Positions 48,380 to 55,719 of a DNA stretch of 55,730 nt are shown one piece after another; the first letter of the stretch is position 1, and every line of letters starts with the position of its first letter. The notes under the pieces are model-generated. The model had not been told where the DNA came from, made no database searches, and saw only the letters and a program-made list of their open reading frames with translations. The stretch covers positions 1 to 55,730 of the forward strand of contig CAKSYU010000009.1 in assembly GCA_934524965.1 (NCBI GenBank), written 5' to 3'. The translations under genes were made by a program, and so were the position numbers. The stretch is from an uncultured Angelakisella sp. GTDB taxonomy: Bacteria; Bacillota; Clostridia; Oscillospirales; Ruminococcaceae.

Positions 48380-48645
48380 AAAATAAAAAAGCCCGCCGTT
48401 TTTCCCGATACGGGAAAACAGCAGGACGCAATATCGGCGCGGTACCACCTGAATTCGTGCCGGAAGGCACGCACTTTAGCTCCCGTAACGGGGAATACCG
48501 TTGCCGCTTAAAAAATATTCGGCGGCACCGCTCGGCGGCGACTTTCTCCGTTTTCCGCCGCAGCCTTTACACCGGTCGGCTGCTCTCTGGGGGTCGGGGG
48601 GAACGGGTACTCCTCCGCTTCAAAGCGTTTTTTGTTATCCTCGCT
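48380..48645 (-). promoter_or_regulatory. T-box riboswitch of valS
   Basis: On the reverse strand, the 5' part has GCGGAGGAGTA (stem I bulge) and AGAGAG-like distal loop sequence. Then comes the T-box AGGTGGTACCGCG (complement of 48438-48450), which binds the tRNA ACCA end. The competing terminator GTCCTGC...GGGAAAA...CGGCGGGC with a T-run is at 48381-48428. GTC near 48540-48542 is a plausible valine specifier codon, but the fold was not computed. Confidence 0.88.
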
Positions 48646-48675
48646 ATTTTATCGCAGAAAAGGGGGCTTTGTCAA
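48646..48675 (-). promoter_or_regulatory. Sigma-A promoter for valS
   Basis: On the reverse strand, TTGACA (48670-48675), an 18-base spacer and TAAAAT (48646-48651). Confidence 0.85.
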
Positions 48676-48738
48676 GGTCGGGAATGAGGCGCGGCGCAGG
48701 CAAACGGCAGTTTTTTTGCGGCAGGCGGCAAAAAATAC

Positions 48739-48768
48739 TTACACAATAGGGAAAATATGTGCTATATT
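48739..48768 (+). promoter_or_regulatory. Promoter for the DUF2798 gene
   Basis: TTACAC, an 18-base spacer and TATATT, giving a leader of about 120 nt with no clear structure. Confidence 0.55.
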
Positions 48769-48896
48769 GGGAATTGAAAAAAGTGTGATCCGAAAGTTCT
48801 GCCATATTCCAGATAGAAATAAGTCCTGTGGGCGTAGTCTATTGCGAATGCAAGAGATTACGCTTTTTATTATCCGAAAAACAGGAGGGCAGGAAT

Positions 48897-49406
48897 ATGC
48901 CGAAAACAAAAGCGCAGGGGATCGTATTTGGAATTCTGATGTCATTTTTTATGGCGTACGGAATGGAGGTTTATAATGTCTCGATCAGAATGGGGTATAA
49001 CCTGACGGCAGGGCAGGGCTTTTCCTCCCTATCCTATGCGGTATTTGCCGAGGCACTGAAGGAAGCGGTATTGATGAGCGTGATCGTCTTTATCGTCTCC
49101 AGTCTTGTGGGCAATCGGGCAGGCGCGGCGTTTATGGCAAAGCACTGTAACGAGGAGCGGGATAACCCGTATTTTTGCCGCATCATGCGGCAGGCAGGGA
49201 CGGTGATGGTGATGTGCCCGCTGATGAGTCTGATCGCATCGGTGATTTTCCAGATCATTTTAGGGGGACAGCCGCTCCTCCGGCTGCCGGCGATTTGGGT
49301 AGGGACGGTGATGAAGAACTTCCCGATGGCATTTTTCTGGAACATGTTTGGCGCCGCGCCGCTGGTTCATCTGATCTTTGAAAGGTGGAACAAGACCTCC
49401 GCGTAA
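48897..49406 (+). CDS. DUF2798 family membrane protein
   Basis: The 169-residue product has four hydrophobic segments in two pairs: residues ~8-26, ~46-68, ~100-122 and ~130-155. Two copies of the DUF2798 pattern are visible (FGILMSFFMAYGMEVYN and VGTVMKNFPMAFFWNMF). The family is common in Firmicutes and Proteobacteria and has no assigned function. The start at 48897 follows ACAGGAGGGCAGG. It lies alone, convergent with the riboflavin genes; cloverleaf E6 with a terminator hairpin lies downstream. Confidence 0.85.
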   Translation: MPKTKAQGIVFGILMSFFMAYGMEVYNVSIRMGYNLTAGQGFSSLSYAVFAEALKEAVLMSVIVFIVSSLVGNRAGAAFMAKHCNEERDNPYFCRIMRQAGTVMVMCPLMSLIASVIFQIILGGQPLLRLPAIWVGTVMKNFPMAFFWNMFGAAPLVHLIFERWNKTSA

Positions 49407-49431
49407 CGGGGGAAAGTGCGGGGAGCGGGTA

Positions 49432-49528
49432 CGGGCAGCAGCCCCGCCGGTCTGCGACCGGCGAAAAAGGCGCGCTGCGTTTCGCAGCGCGCCTTTTTTA
49501 GACGGCTCCGCCGTCGGGCTGCCGCCCG
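49432..49528. repeat. Cloverleaf element E6
   Basis: The outer stem CGGGCAGCAGCCC/GGGCTGCCGCCCG (one mismatch) encloses GCCGGTC-TGC-GACCGGC, a 16-bp terminator-type hairpin with loop TTT, and GACGGC-TCC-GCCGTC. It has the same cloverleaf layout as E2-E5. Confidence 0.85.
49464..49499. terminator. Bidirectional terminator within E6
   Basis: AAAAAGGCGCGCTGCG and CGCAGCGCGCCTTTTT pair perfectly around TTT. A-run and T-run flank the GC stem, so it can stop transcription from both the DUF2798 gene and the riboflavin kinase gene. Confidence 0.9.
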
Positions 49529-49550
49529 AGCCGGAGCATTTTTAACAGTT

Positions 49551-49964
49551 TTACTTATTGCAGGGGGTGTGTTCTCCCTTGCCGCCCAGCAGCAAAGCCC
49601 GCGCTTCCTCGGCGTTTTTGAAGATCGCCTGCCGCAGAGCTTCCACATCGGGGAAGCGCCGCTCCGGACGCAGAAAATGACACAGCGTGACGGTCAGCTC
49701 CTGCCCGTACAGGTCGCCGGAAAAATCGAGGAGGTAGCTTTCCACCCACAGGGCGCCTGCCGCCTCCACGGTGGGGCGGACGCCGAGATTTGTCACCGCG
49801 GCACGGCGGGTGCCGTCCGGCAGCGTGACCCACGCAGCGTAAACGCCAAGGGTGGGGGTACGCTCTTCGGGGTCGACAACAATATTGGCAGTGGGGAAGC
49901 CGATGGTATGACCAAGATGATGACCGGCAATGACACGACCGGTAAAGGAGAACAGTTCTTTCAT
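49551..49964 (-). CDS. Stand-alone riboflavin kinase
   Basis: The 137-residue product is the C-terminal kinase module of bifunctional RibF on its own. It has FTGRVIAGHHLGHTIGFPTAN (ATP site with GFPTAN), GVYAAWV, TNLGVRPTVE and LWVESYLLDF with the catalytic Glu, then RPERRFPDVEALRQAI. It phosphorylates riboflavin to FMN. The FAD synthetase half found in most bacterial RibF is absent. It starts 4 bases after ribU without a strong ribosome binding site, so it is probably coupled. The partner trap for imported riboflavin makes functional sense, but another RibF must make FAD. Confidence 0.88.
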   Translation of the reverse strand: MKELFSFTGRVIAGHHLGHTIGFPTANIVVDPEERTPTLGVYAAWVTLPDGTRRAAVTNLGVRPTVEAAGALWVESYLLDFSGDLYGQELTVTLCHFLRPERRFPDVEALRQAIFKNAEEARALLLGGKGEHTPCNK

Positions 49965-49968
49965 AATA

Positions 49969-50514
49969 TCACCGATGTAAAAGCGGCGAAACGCTCTTAT
50001 AGACCAGGAAGGTCACAACAGCGTTGATGCCGGCTTTAATGAGATTAAAGGGCAGGATAATGGGCAGCAGAATAGCGCGAATGGCATCTACCGGCATACC
50101 GGTAAAGATGGGTGTGATGATGAGGTTGGCAGGCATCATGATGAGCCCCCACGCCACCACGCCGCAGAGCAGAGCGATCAGCGCACCCTTTTTGGTCTTA
50201 TGCTTTTGATAGAGGAAGCCGGCGACCAGCACGAAGGTGCCGGTGGCAATGATGTGCATGATGATGCCGTAGATGCCGCCGGAGGCGCTGACGGTAAGAC
50301 CCTGCACCACCGCAACAACGATGGTGGTCATCAGACCGTACCAGGGACCGAAGGCAAAGGTGGCAATCATGATGGGAATATCAGCAGGGTCGTACTCCAA
50401 AAACTTGGCGGTGGGGAAGATGGGAAAGTGAATAAAGAACACAAGAACGATCGAGAGGGCGGCGAGCAGACCGAGCTTTGCAAGTCGGCTGAGTTTGGGA
50501 TTGACATTTGACAT
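49969..50514 (-). CDS. ribU: Riboflavin ECF transporter S component
   Basis: The 181-residue membrane protein has six predicted helices and the S-component start SRLAKLGLLAALSIVLVFF, followed by the external EYDPADIPIMIATFAFGPWYG segment typical of RibU. It binds riboflavin and works with the shared EcfA-EcfA'-EcfT energising module, which is not in this window. AAAAGGAGCATAAATCC precedes ATG 50514. The upstream FMN riboswitch turns the operon off when FMN is plentiful, which confirms the substrate. Confidence 0.94.
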   Translation of the reverse strand: MSNVNPKLSRLAKLGLLAALSIVLVFFIHFPIFPTAKFLEYDPADIPIMIATFAFGPWYGLMTTIVVAVVQGLTVSASGGIYGIIMHIIATGTFVLVAGFLYQKHKTKKGALIALLCGVVAWGLIMMPANLIITPIFTGMPVDAIRAILLPIILPFNLIKAGINAVVTFLVYKSVSPLLHR

Positions 50515-50554
50515 GGATTTATGCTCCTTTTTTTGAATTGCAGATGTTTCATCG

Positions 50555-50598
50555 CAAAACAAAAGCGCCCGGCACGGCAAAAGCCGCAGCGGGGCGCT
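50555..50598 (-). terminator. Riboswitch-controlled terminator
   Basis: On the reverse strand, AGCGCCC...GGGCGCT with an internal GCGGC/GCCGT helix is followed by TTTTGTTTTG, between the riboswitch and ribU. Confidence 0.8.
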
Positions 50599-50618
50599 GA
50601 ACACGCAAAAAAGCGCTG

Positions 50619-50754
50619 TTTCTTCCATCCGGACTGTGACCGTCGGTGAGGGAATCGCACCCTCTCGGCAGCGCCGTGGCACTGTTCGCGGACTGGGGAG
50701 CCGATGGGCTCCGTCACCGCCGGTGGGGAATTGCACCCCGCCCCGAAACATCTT
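50619..50754 (-). promoter_or_regulatory. FMN riboswitch (RFN element)
   Basis: The reverse strand shows the conserved RFN blocks in order: TTCGGGGCGGGGTGCAATTC, CCCACCGGCGGT, CAGTCCGCGA, GAGGGTGCGATTCCCTCACC, GACGGTCACAGTCCGGATGG and AAGAAACA. It senses FMN and controls ribU and the kinase, most likely through the following terminator. Confidence 0.97.
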
Positions 50755-50760
50755 GACTCC

Positions 50761-50788
50761 ATTATATTCCCTTTTGGGCGCTTGTCAA
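50761..50788 (-). promoter_or_regulatory. Promoter of the ribU-riboflavin kinase operon
   Basis: On the reverse strand, TTGACA (50783-50788), a 16-base spacer and TATAAT (50761-50766), just before the riboswitch. Confidence 0.88.
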
Positions 50789-50797
50789 TAGGAAATG

Positions 50798-51331
50798 TTA
50801 CTGATTTTCGGGGTATTCAGCCAGATCCTTTTTCCACGGGGTCATTGCCAGCGCCAGCGCGCGGTTTTTCAGGTTCGGGTCACCGGTCACATCGGCAAGC
50901 ACCGTGATCTCCGGCGGCAGGGAAAACGCTTCCTCGGGGGAGGAAAGCTCCACCTCCAGGATCGCCTCATTTTCCCAAAAGGGGTAGCAGTCGATCTCGA
51001 TGGTGTGCCCCTCGTAGGGGAACGCCCAGCGCACCTTGTAAAGCGACGGCGTATCGGGCAGCATCGCCTCCAGCAGCGCTTCGTACTCGCTTGGGGTGAT
51101 CTCCCTTTCCAGCTCGGTGCGTACCAGACCGGCTTCTTCGGTTTTCTCGGTGAGGGTGCAGCGTACCTCGCCGGTCAAGGCGTCGGTGGCTTGGCGCACC
51201 CGGCGCTCCCAGCCTTCACGGGCGGTGAGGTAGCACTGTACCAGCCCGGTGGCAGTGACGGCTTCCCGGCTGCGAAGCCAGTCCTTTTCCGGCATTTTAA
51301 TGCGGAATTTCCGCTCGATCTCCAGCGACAT
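50798..51331 (-). CDS. CYTH domain protein (triphosphate tunnel family)
   Basis: The 177-residue product starts MSLEIERKFRI, the EXEXK-type signature of CYTH triphosphate tunnel enzymes. It continues with basic and acidic strand residues (RRVRQATD, TLTEKTEE, EIDCYPFWENEAILEVELSS) that line the tunnel. Bacterial members hydrolyse inorganic triphosphate or similar substrates; some lack a known substrate. The start follows AAAGAGGTG. It has its own promoter and ends just inside the riboflavin promoter region. Confidence 0.9.
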   Translation of the reverse strand: MSLEIERKFRIKMPEKDWLRSREAVTATGLVQCYLTAREGWERRVRQATDALTGEVRCTLTEKTEEAGLVRTELEREITPSEYEALLEAMLPDTPSLYKVRWAFPYEGHTIEIDCYPFWENEAILEVELSSPEEAFSLPPEITVLADVTGDPNLKNRALALAMTPWKKDLAEYPENQ

Positions 51332-51354
51332 AACAGCACCTCTTTTCCGGCTTT

Positions 51355-51383
51355 ATGATAGCACAGCGGCAGGGTGGACGCAA
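51355..51383 (-). promoter_or_regulatory. Promoter for the CYTH gene
   Basis: On the reverse strand, TTGCGT (51378-51383), a 17-base spacer and TATCAT (51355-51360). Confidence 0.75.
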
Positions 51384-51390
51384 GGGGAGC

Positions 51391-51423
51391 AAAAAAAGGC
51401 AGCCCCCTTTTGAGAGGGCTGCC
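51391..51423 (-). terminator. Terminator of the TRAP operon
   Basis: On the reverse strand, GGCAGCCC and GGGCTGCC pair around a 10-base loop and are followed by TTTTTTT. Confidence 0.88.
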
Positions 51424-51436
51424 CGTTGGCGTTGGT

Positions 51437-53530
51437 TTATTCCGCCGCGGCTGCTTTCAGCTTGCGGTTATGGAGAAGCTGCGTGACAAACGGGATGCCG
51501 ATGAGCAGCAGCCCGATGAGGTCGCTGACGGGACTGGGATCAATAAGGAAGATCCCACCGGCCAGCAACATGATGCGCATGAACCACGGAATGGGAGCAT
51601 AGGCGTGTCCGGTCATGCCCATGGCGATGCCCGCCATGCCGATGACCGAGGTGACCATAATGCCGATAAGCGCCCAGACACTCTCCACATCAATAAACAG
51701 CAGGCTGGGATTGAGGGCGAAGATGTATGGTATAATGAATGCGCCAATGGCAAGCTTGGTGGCAGTTACGCCGGTTTTGAGCGGATTGGAATGGGCGATG
51801 GCGCTGCCTGCATAGGCGGCAAGCGCTACAGGCGGGGTGATATCCGCCACGATGCCGAAGTAGAATACGAACATGTGCGCCGCTAACAGCGGGATTCCCA
51901 TTTTGACAAGGATCGGCGCCGTGATGGTCGCCATGATGACATAGTTGGCGGTGGTGGGTACGCCCATGCCCAGCACAATGCATGCCAGCATGGTACAGAA
52001 CAGCGCAAGGAAGATGCTCTTTTGGGCGAGGGGGACAATGACCGCTACCAGCGTGGTGCCCAACGCTGTCATGGAGACAACGCCGGAGATGATACCTGCC
52101 ATGGCGCAGGCCACCGCAACGCCGATGGAACTGCCGGCGCCGCCCTGCAGGCCCTCTGCGACCAGATGTGGGGAGAGGATTGCGGAACGGGAAAGGAAGC
52201 TGCAGAGCACGGCGACCACCATCGAGACAAAGACAGCGGTACCGGTATCTATCTTGATGACCTGCCACAGAATGATGAGGGTTGCCAGCGGGATCAGCGG
52301 CAGACCGACAGAACGCACAAGATCATGTTTATCCTTCCCAATGAGGCTGATGATGAGGGCAAACAGTATGGCAAAGCAGGCGGACATACCGGCGGTGTAA
52401 TAATTCATGCAGATGACCAGCACGACGACCGGAATGAGCAGGTAGCCGCTTTTTCCCAGCAGGCGGAAGAAATGGGGAATGGAGTCCTTGGGAAGACCCT
52501 TAAGACCCAGCCGCTTGCCCTCGAAATGGACCATCAGGAAGATGCCGGTAAAGTACAGAACGGCGGGGAGGATTGCCGCAACGACAATGGAAGCGTAAGG
52601 TATGCCGGTGATCTCCGCCATCAAAAAGGCGGCAGCGCCCATAATGGGCGGCATGATCTGACCGCCGGTCGAGGCAGCCGCCTCCACTGCCGCAGCAAAT
52701 TCCGGCTTGTAGCCTACCCGCTTCATGGTGGGAATGGTGATGCTGCCGCTGCCGACGGTATTGGCAACGGAGGAGCCGGAATACATTCCCTCCAAAGCGC
52801 TGGAGATGACCGCGACCTTGGCAGGACCGCCCACGCTGGCGCCCGCGATGGAGTTTGCCAAATCCACAAAGAAGGTACCGATTCCGGTCTTTTCGAGGAA
52901 CGAGCCGAGAATGATGAACAGCACGATGAACGAACAGCAGACGGTGATGGGGGAGGAAAAAATGCCGCAATTGAGGTTATAAAACAGGTTGTAGATGAGG
53001 TTGCGCAGGGCAGTTTTGGGGTTGTTGTTGGTCAGCCACCATGCCCCGTAAACGGTAAACAGTCCCACCACCACAATGAGCGGGATCCCGGTGGAACGGC
53101 GGCACAGCTCCACCAGCAGCAGAATACCGATAATGCCCAGTACGATCTGAGTGGTGCCGATGCGGTTTGCCATCTGAATGATCTTTTTTTGAGCGAAGGC
53201 ATAATAGAAAAACACAATGAGCGAGGCAAACGCCAGCACAATATCATACCACGGGAAATAGTTATCCCGCAGGGCGTCCCGCTTGCTGGCAGGGTACTTC
53301 AGGTAGCCCACAAACAGCGTCATGCCCACAAAAACGGGCAGACGGGTATACTGCGTTGCGCCGGAGACGACCAGCGCCATGACGATCATGGTGACGGAAT
53401 ACAGGACAAACAGTACCGTCATGGCGGTTTTCCAGCCGCCGGTCAGGCTGCGGCTTTTGCTGTCACGGTCCAGCTCCTGCAGCAGCTTGGCGGTATCGGC
53501 GGCATCGGAATGGTGATGCAGATGATTCAT
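51437..53530 (-). CDS. TRAP transporter permease, fused small and large subunits
   Basis: The 697-residue membrane protein has about 17-18 hydrophobic segments. The first four to five form the DctQ-like part (to about residue 170) and the rest the DctM-like ion-coupled part (GGPAKVAVISSALEGMYSGSS, GGQIMPPIMGAAAFLMAEIT, and a second half with VVSMTALGTTLVA and GMGVPTTANYVIMATI). This 4TM/12TM fusion is typical of TAXI-type TRAP transporters, driven by a sodium or proton gradient. The start follows AAAGAAAGGAAGC. The binding protein gene lies upstream, with a partial terminator between them. Confidence 0.94.
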   Translation of the reverse strand: MNHLHHHSDAADTAKLLQELDRDSKSRSLTGGWKTAMTVLFVLYSVTMIVMALVVSGATQYTRLPVFVGMTLFVGYLKYPASKRDALRDNYFPWYDIVLAFASLIVFFYYAFAQKKIIQMANRIGTTQIVLGIIGILLLVELCRRSTGIPLIVVVGLFTVYGAWWLTNNNPKTALRNLIYNLFYNLNCGIFSSPITVCCSFIVLFIILGSFLEKTGIGTFFVDLANSIAGASVGGPAKVAVISSALEGMYSGSSVANTVGSGSITIPTMKRVGYKPEFAAAVEAAASTGGQIMPPIMGAAAFLMAEITGIPYASIVVAAILPAVLYFTGIFLMVHFEGKRLGLKGLPKDSIPHFFRLLGKSGYLLIPVVVLVICMNYYTAGMSACFAILFALIISLIGKDKHDLVRSVGLPLIPLATLIILWQVIKIDTGTAVFVSMVVAVLCSFLSRSAILSPHLVAEGLQGGAGSSIGVAVACAMAGIISGVVSMTALGTTLVAVIVPLAQKSIFLALFCTMLACIVLGMGVPTTANYVIMATITAPILVKMGIPLLAAHMFVFYFGIVADITPPVALAAYAGSAIAHSNPLKTGVTATKLAIGAFIIPYIFALNPSLLFIDVESVWALIGIMVTSVIGMAGIAMGMTGHAYAPIPWFMRIMLLAGGIFLIDPSPVSDLIGLLLIGIPFVTQLLHNRKLKAAAAE

Positions 53531-53587
53531 AGGGCAGCTTCCTTTCTTTAGGGAATTTTTACCGGATCACAAAAGGGGAGCGGCAGC

Positions 53588-53611
53588 AAAAGGAATATCC
53601 GGTTCCTTTTT
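53588..53611 (-). terminator. Weak attenuator between TAXI and permease genes
   Basis: AAAAGGAA pairs with TTCCTTTT around a 7-base loop and is flanked by runs. A second hairpin, GCGGCGGGAG/CTCCCGCCGC, lies at 53649-53679, nearer the upstream gene. Together they may let more binding protein than permease be made. Confidence 0.55.
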
Positions 53612-53709
53612 GTCACCCGATAAAGATACGGATATAATAGGGCAAGCCGCGGCGGGAGGCACATTGGCACTCCCGCCGCAGGCATATGGGGAACTTAGCA
53701 GTTTGCGGC

Positions 53710-54723
53710 TCAGCCTACATTCAGACCCATCTCGGTGTAGTACTTGGCGGCACCGGCGTGCAGCGGTACATTACCGATGGTGACAAAGGCGTTGTTGATA
53801 TCCATACCGGTACCCACAGCGTGCGCCTTGGCGATTTCCGCCTTGTTCTCCCACAGTGCCTTGGTCATGTTGTAGACCTGCTCCTCGGAGAGAGAGTTGG
53901 AAACGATGTAGGTCGCGGTCACGCCGATGGTGGTGATGGGCGCGTCGGCGGGAATGCACTCGTACTGGTCGTGGGTCACATCCATCTTGGCGTAAACGGC
54001 ATAGTCGCCGACCTTGTTATTGGCAATGAATTCGTCCATTACGGCATTGTCCAGACTCAGCAGGTAGATATCCATGGCGGTCTGCAGCTCGGTAATGGCG
54101 GTGGTGGGGGCGCCGGAGGTGAAGAAGAAGACGTCCAGCTTGCCGTCCTTCATGGCATCGGCGCTGCTGCCGGCGGAAAGGTTCTGTACGGTGATATCAT
54201 CGGTGGAAACGCCGTAGGCGGCAAGCAGTGCCTTGGCGTTTGCCTCGGTGCCGGAACCGGCATCACCAATGGAAACACGCAGCCCCTTTACATCGGCAAG
54301 GGTCTTAACGGTGTCCTTCAGGTCACCGCGCACAACGATCTGCATGACCTCGGAGTAAACCTCGCCCAAAACGGAGAAGGAGGTGATGGCGACGGGGAAG
54401 TTGAAGTCGTCCAGCTTGTTGTAGGCTTTTATCATGGTATCGTTCTGTACGATCGCCATGTTGTAGTCGCCGTCCTCGATGCCGTTGATGTTGGCAACGG
54501 AGCCGCCGGTGGAAATAACATTGTAGGTGTAGCCGGTGGCGTCCTTCAGGATCATGCCGACGGCGTTGGTATAGGCGTAGTAGGTGCCTGCGGTGCCGCC
54601 GGTGCCGACGGTAATGGCAGCGGGGGTATCGGAGGGGGTATTGGGGGTGTCATTGCCGCCGCCGCAGGCAACGCAGCACAGCAGCATCATGACAGCCATC
54701 AAAAGGGCAATCAGTTTTTTCAT
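53710..54723 (-). CDS. TAXI family TRAP solute-binding lipoprotein
   Basis: The 337-residue product starts with a lipoprotein signal (MKKLIALLMAVMMLLCCVAC, lipid on the last Cys). It then has the TAXI pattern VGTGGTAGTYYAYTNAVGMI, NINGIEDGDYNMAIVQNDT, VKGLRVSIGDAGSGTEANA and LDVFFFTSGAPTTAI. TAXI proteins deliver organic acids or amino acids such as glutamate to the fused permease encoded next; the ligand cannot be read from sequence. GATAAGGAGAACTTACC precedes ATG 54723. The promoter carries an inverted repeat that may be an operator. Confidence 0.94.
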   Translation of the reverse strand: MKKLIALLMAVMMLLCCVACGGGNDTPNTPSDTPAAITVGTGGTAGTYYAYTNAVGMILKDATGYTYNVISTGGSVANINGIEDGDYNMAIVQNDTMIKAYNKLDDFNFPVAITSFSVLGEVYSEVMQIVVRGDLKDTVKTLADVKGLRVSIGDAGSGTEANAKALLAAYGVSTDDITVQNLSAGSSADAMKDGKLDVFFFTSGAPTTAITELQTAMDIYLLSLDNAVMDEFIANNKVGDYAVYAKMDVTHDQYECIPADAPITTIGVTATYIVSNSLSEEQVYNMTKALWENKAEIAKAHAVGTGMDINNAFVTIGNVPLHAGAAKYYTEMGLNVG

Positions 54724-54779
54724 GGTAAGTTCTCCTTATCAAAATCATTTTAATCTCTGTCACGGTGGACTATGGTGCT

Positions 54780-54807
54780 ATTATAGCACCGCAAAATGGA
54801 ATTGCAA
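54780..54807 (-). promoter_or_regulatory. Promoter of the TRAP-TAXI operon
   Basis: On the reverse strand, TTGCAA (54802-54807), a 16-base spacer and TATAAT (54780-54785). Confidence 0.82.
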
Positions 54808-54818
54808 CCCCATTTTGC
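54791..54818. promoter_or_regulatory. Inverted repeat around the TRAP promoter -35
   Basis: GCAAAATGG (54791-54799) and CCATTTTGC (54810-54818) are perfect 9-base arms 10 bases apart, with the -35 box between them. CCTGCAAAATG, the extended right arm on the other strand, recurs directly at 54949-54959 near the divergent gene. Confidence 0.6.
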
Positions 54819-54967
54819 AGGATTTTTTTATTTTCATTCATTTTGACGGTAAACAAGCGATAAAAACCCTTTATATTTTAATAAAAATGAATTAATAACG
54901 ATTTTTCCTGCATTTTTGCAAGTTTTGCAGCTCATTATGCAAGCCCTCCTGCAAAATGACGCTCCGC

Positions 54968-54996
54968 TTGCCAGCCGTTCCCCCGCGTGGTAGAAT
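54968..54996 (+). promoter_or_regulatory. Promoter for the YfbR-like gene
   Basis: TTGCCA, a 17-base spacer and an extended -10, TGG-TAGAAT, followed by AGCAGCAGA, like the start of the kinase and Bce transcripts. Confidence 0.75.
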
Positions 54997-55060
54997 AGCA
55001 GCAGAGATCGGGCTGCCGGTACGGTCGCCCGCGCCATTTTTTAGCCAAGGAGAGAAAACC

Positions 55061-55627
55061 ATGCTGAATACCTTTTACGCCCTGCTGGGCAGAATGAAGT
55101 ACATCGACCGCTGGTGTCTCATGCGCTCCTCCCGCCCCGAGAACCTGTGCGAGCATACGCTGGAAACGGCGTATATCGCCCACGCGCTGGCGCTGCTGAA
55201 CCGTGAGCGCGGCGGCACGCTGGAGCCGGAAAAGGCGGTGCTGTATGCCCTGTACCACGATTGCACCGAGATCCTGACCGGCGACCTGCCCACCCCCGTC
55301 AAGTATAAGAACGAGAGCATTAAAACAGCGTACAAGGCGGTGGAAAAGGAAGCGCAGACGGCGCTGCTCAGCCGTCTGCCGGTACCCATGGCGGAGGAGA
55401 TGGCGCCGTGGTTTACCCCCACCGAGGAGTACAAGCCCTACATCAAGGCGGCGGATAAGATCTCCGCCCTTATCAAGTGTACCGAGGAACGCCGCGCCGG
55501 CAACCACGAGTTTGACCGCGCCTATGATACCCTGCTGCAGGCGATCCACGAAATGCAGCTGCCGGAGGCGGAGCAGTTCCTGATGCAGTTCCTGCCGCCC
55601 TTCGGCATGACGCTGGACGATCTTTAA
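55061..55627 (+). CDS. YfbR-like 5'-deoxynucleotidase (HD domain)
   Basis: The 188-residue product has the HD-domain ligands in CEHTLETAYIAHALA and YALYHDCTEILTGDLPTPVK, and a C-terminal ADKISALIKCTEER helix with the last Asp. YfbR enzymes remove phosphate from deoxyribonucleoside 5'-monophosphates and so help set dNTP pools; dgt in this window acts on the same pools. The start follows AAGGAGAGAAAACC. It has its own promoter, divergent from the TRAP operon, and terminators downstream. Confidence 0.9.
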   Translation: MLNTFYALLGRMKYIDRWCLMRSSRPENLCEHTLETAYIAHALALLNRERGGTLEPEKAVLYALYHDCTEILTGDLPTPVKYKNESIKTAYKAVEKEAQTALLSRLPVPMAEEMAPWFTPTEEYKPYIKAADKISALIKCTEERRAGNHEFDRAYDTLLQAIHEMQLPEAEQFLMQFLPPFGMTLDDL

Positions 55628-55653
55628 TGCCAAACAGGATAAAGGCAAAAAAG

Positions 55654-55680
55654 AAAAGCTCCCCCGTGGGGGAGCTTTCA
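55654..55680 (+). terminator. Terminator after the YfbR-like gene
   Basis: AAAGCTCCCCC pairs with GGGGGAGCTTT around a tight loop. The T-run is short (TTTCAG), but an A-run on the left could serve a reverse-strand gene beyond the window. Confidence 0.7.
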
Positions 55681-55688
55681 GCTTGTCG

Positions 55689-55719
55689 AAAAAGTCCAGT
55701 GGGAGCTGGGCTTTTTCTC
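55689..55719. terminator. Second terminator near the window end
   Basis: GAAAAAGTCCAG pairs with CTGGGCTTTTTC around TGGGAG, with one wobble. It is suitable for termination in either direction. Confidence 0.7.
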
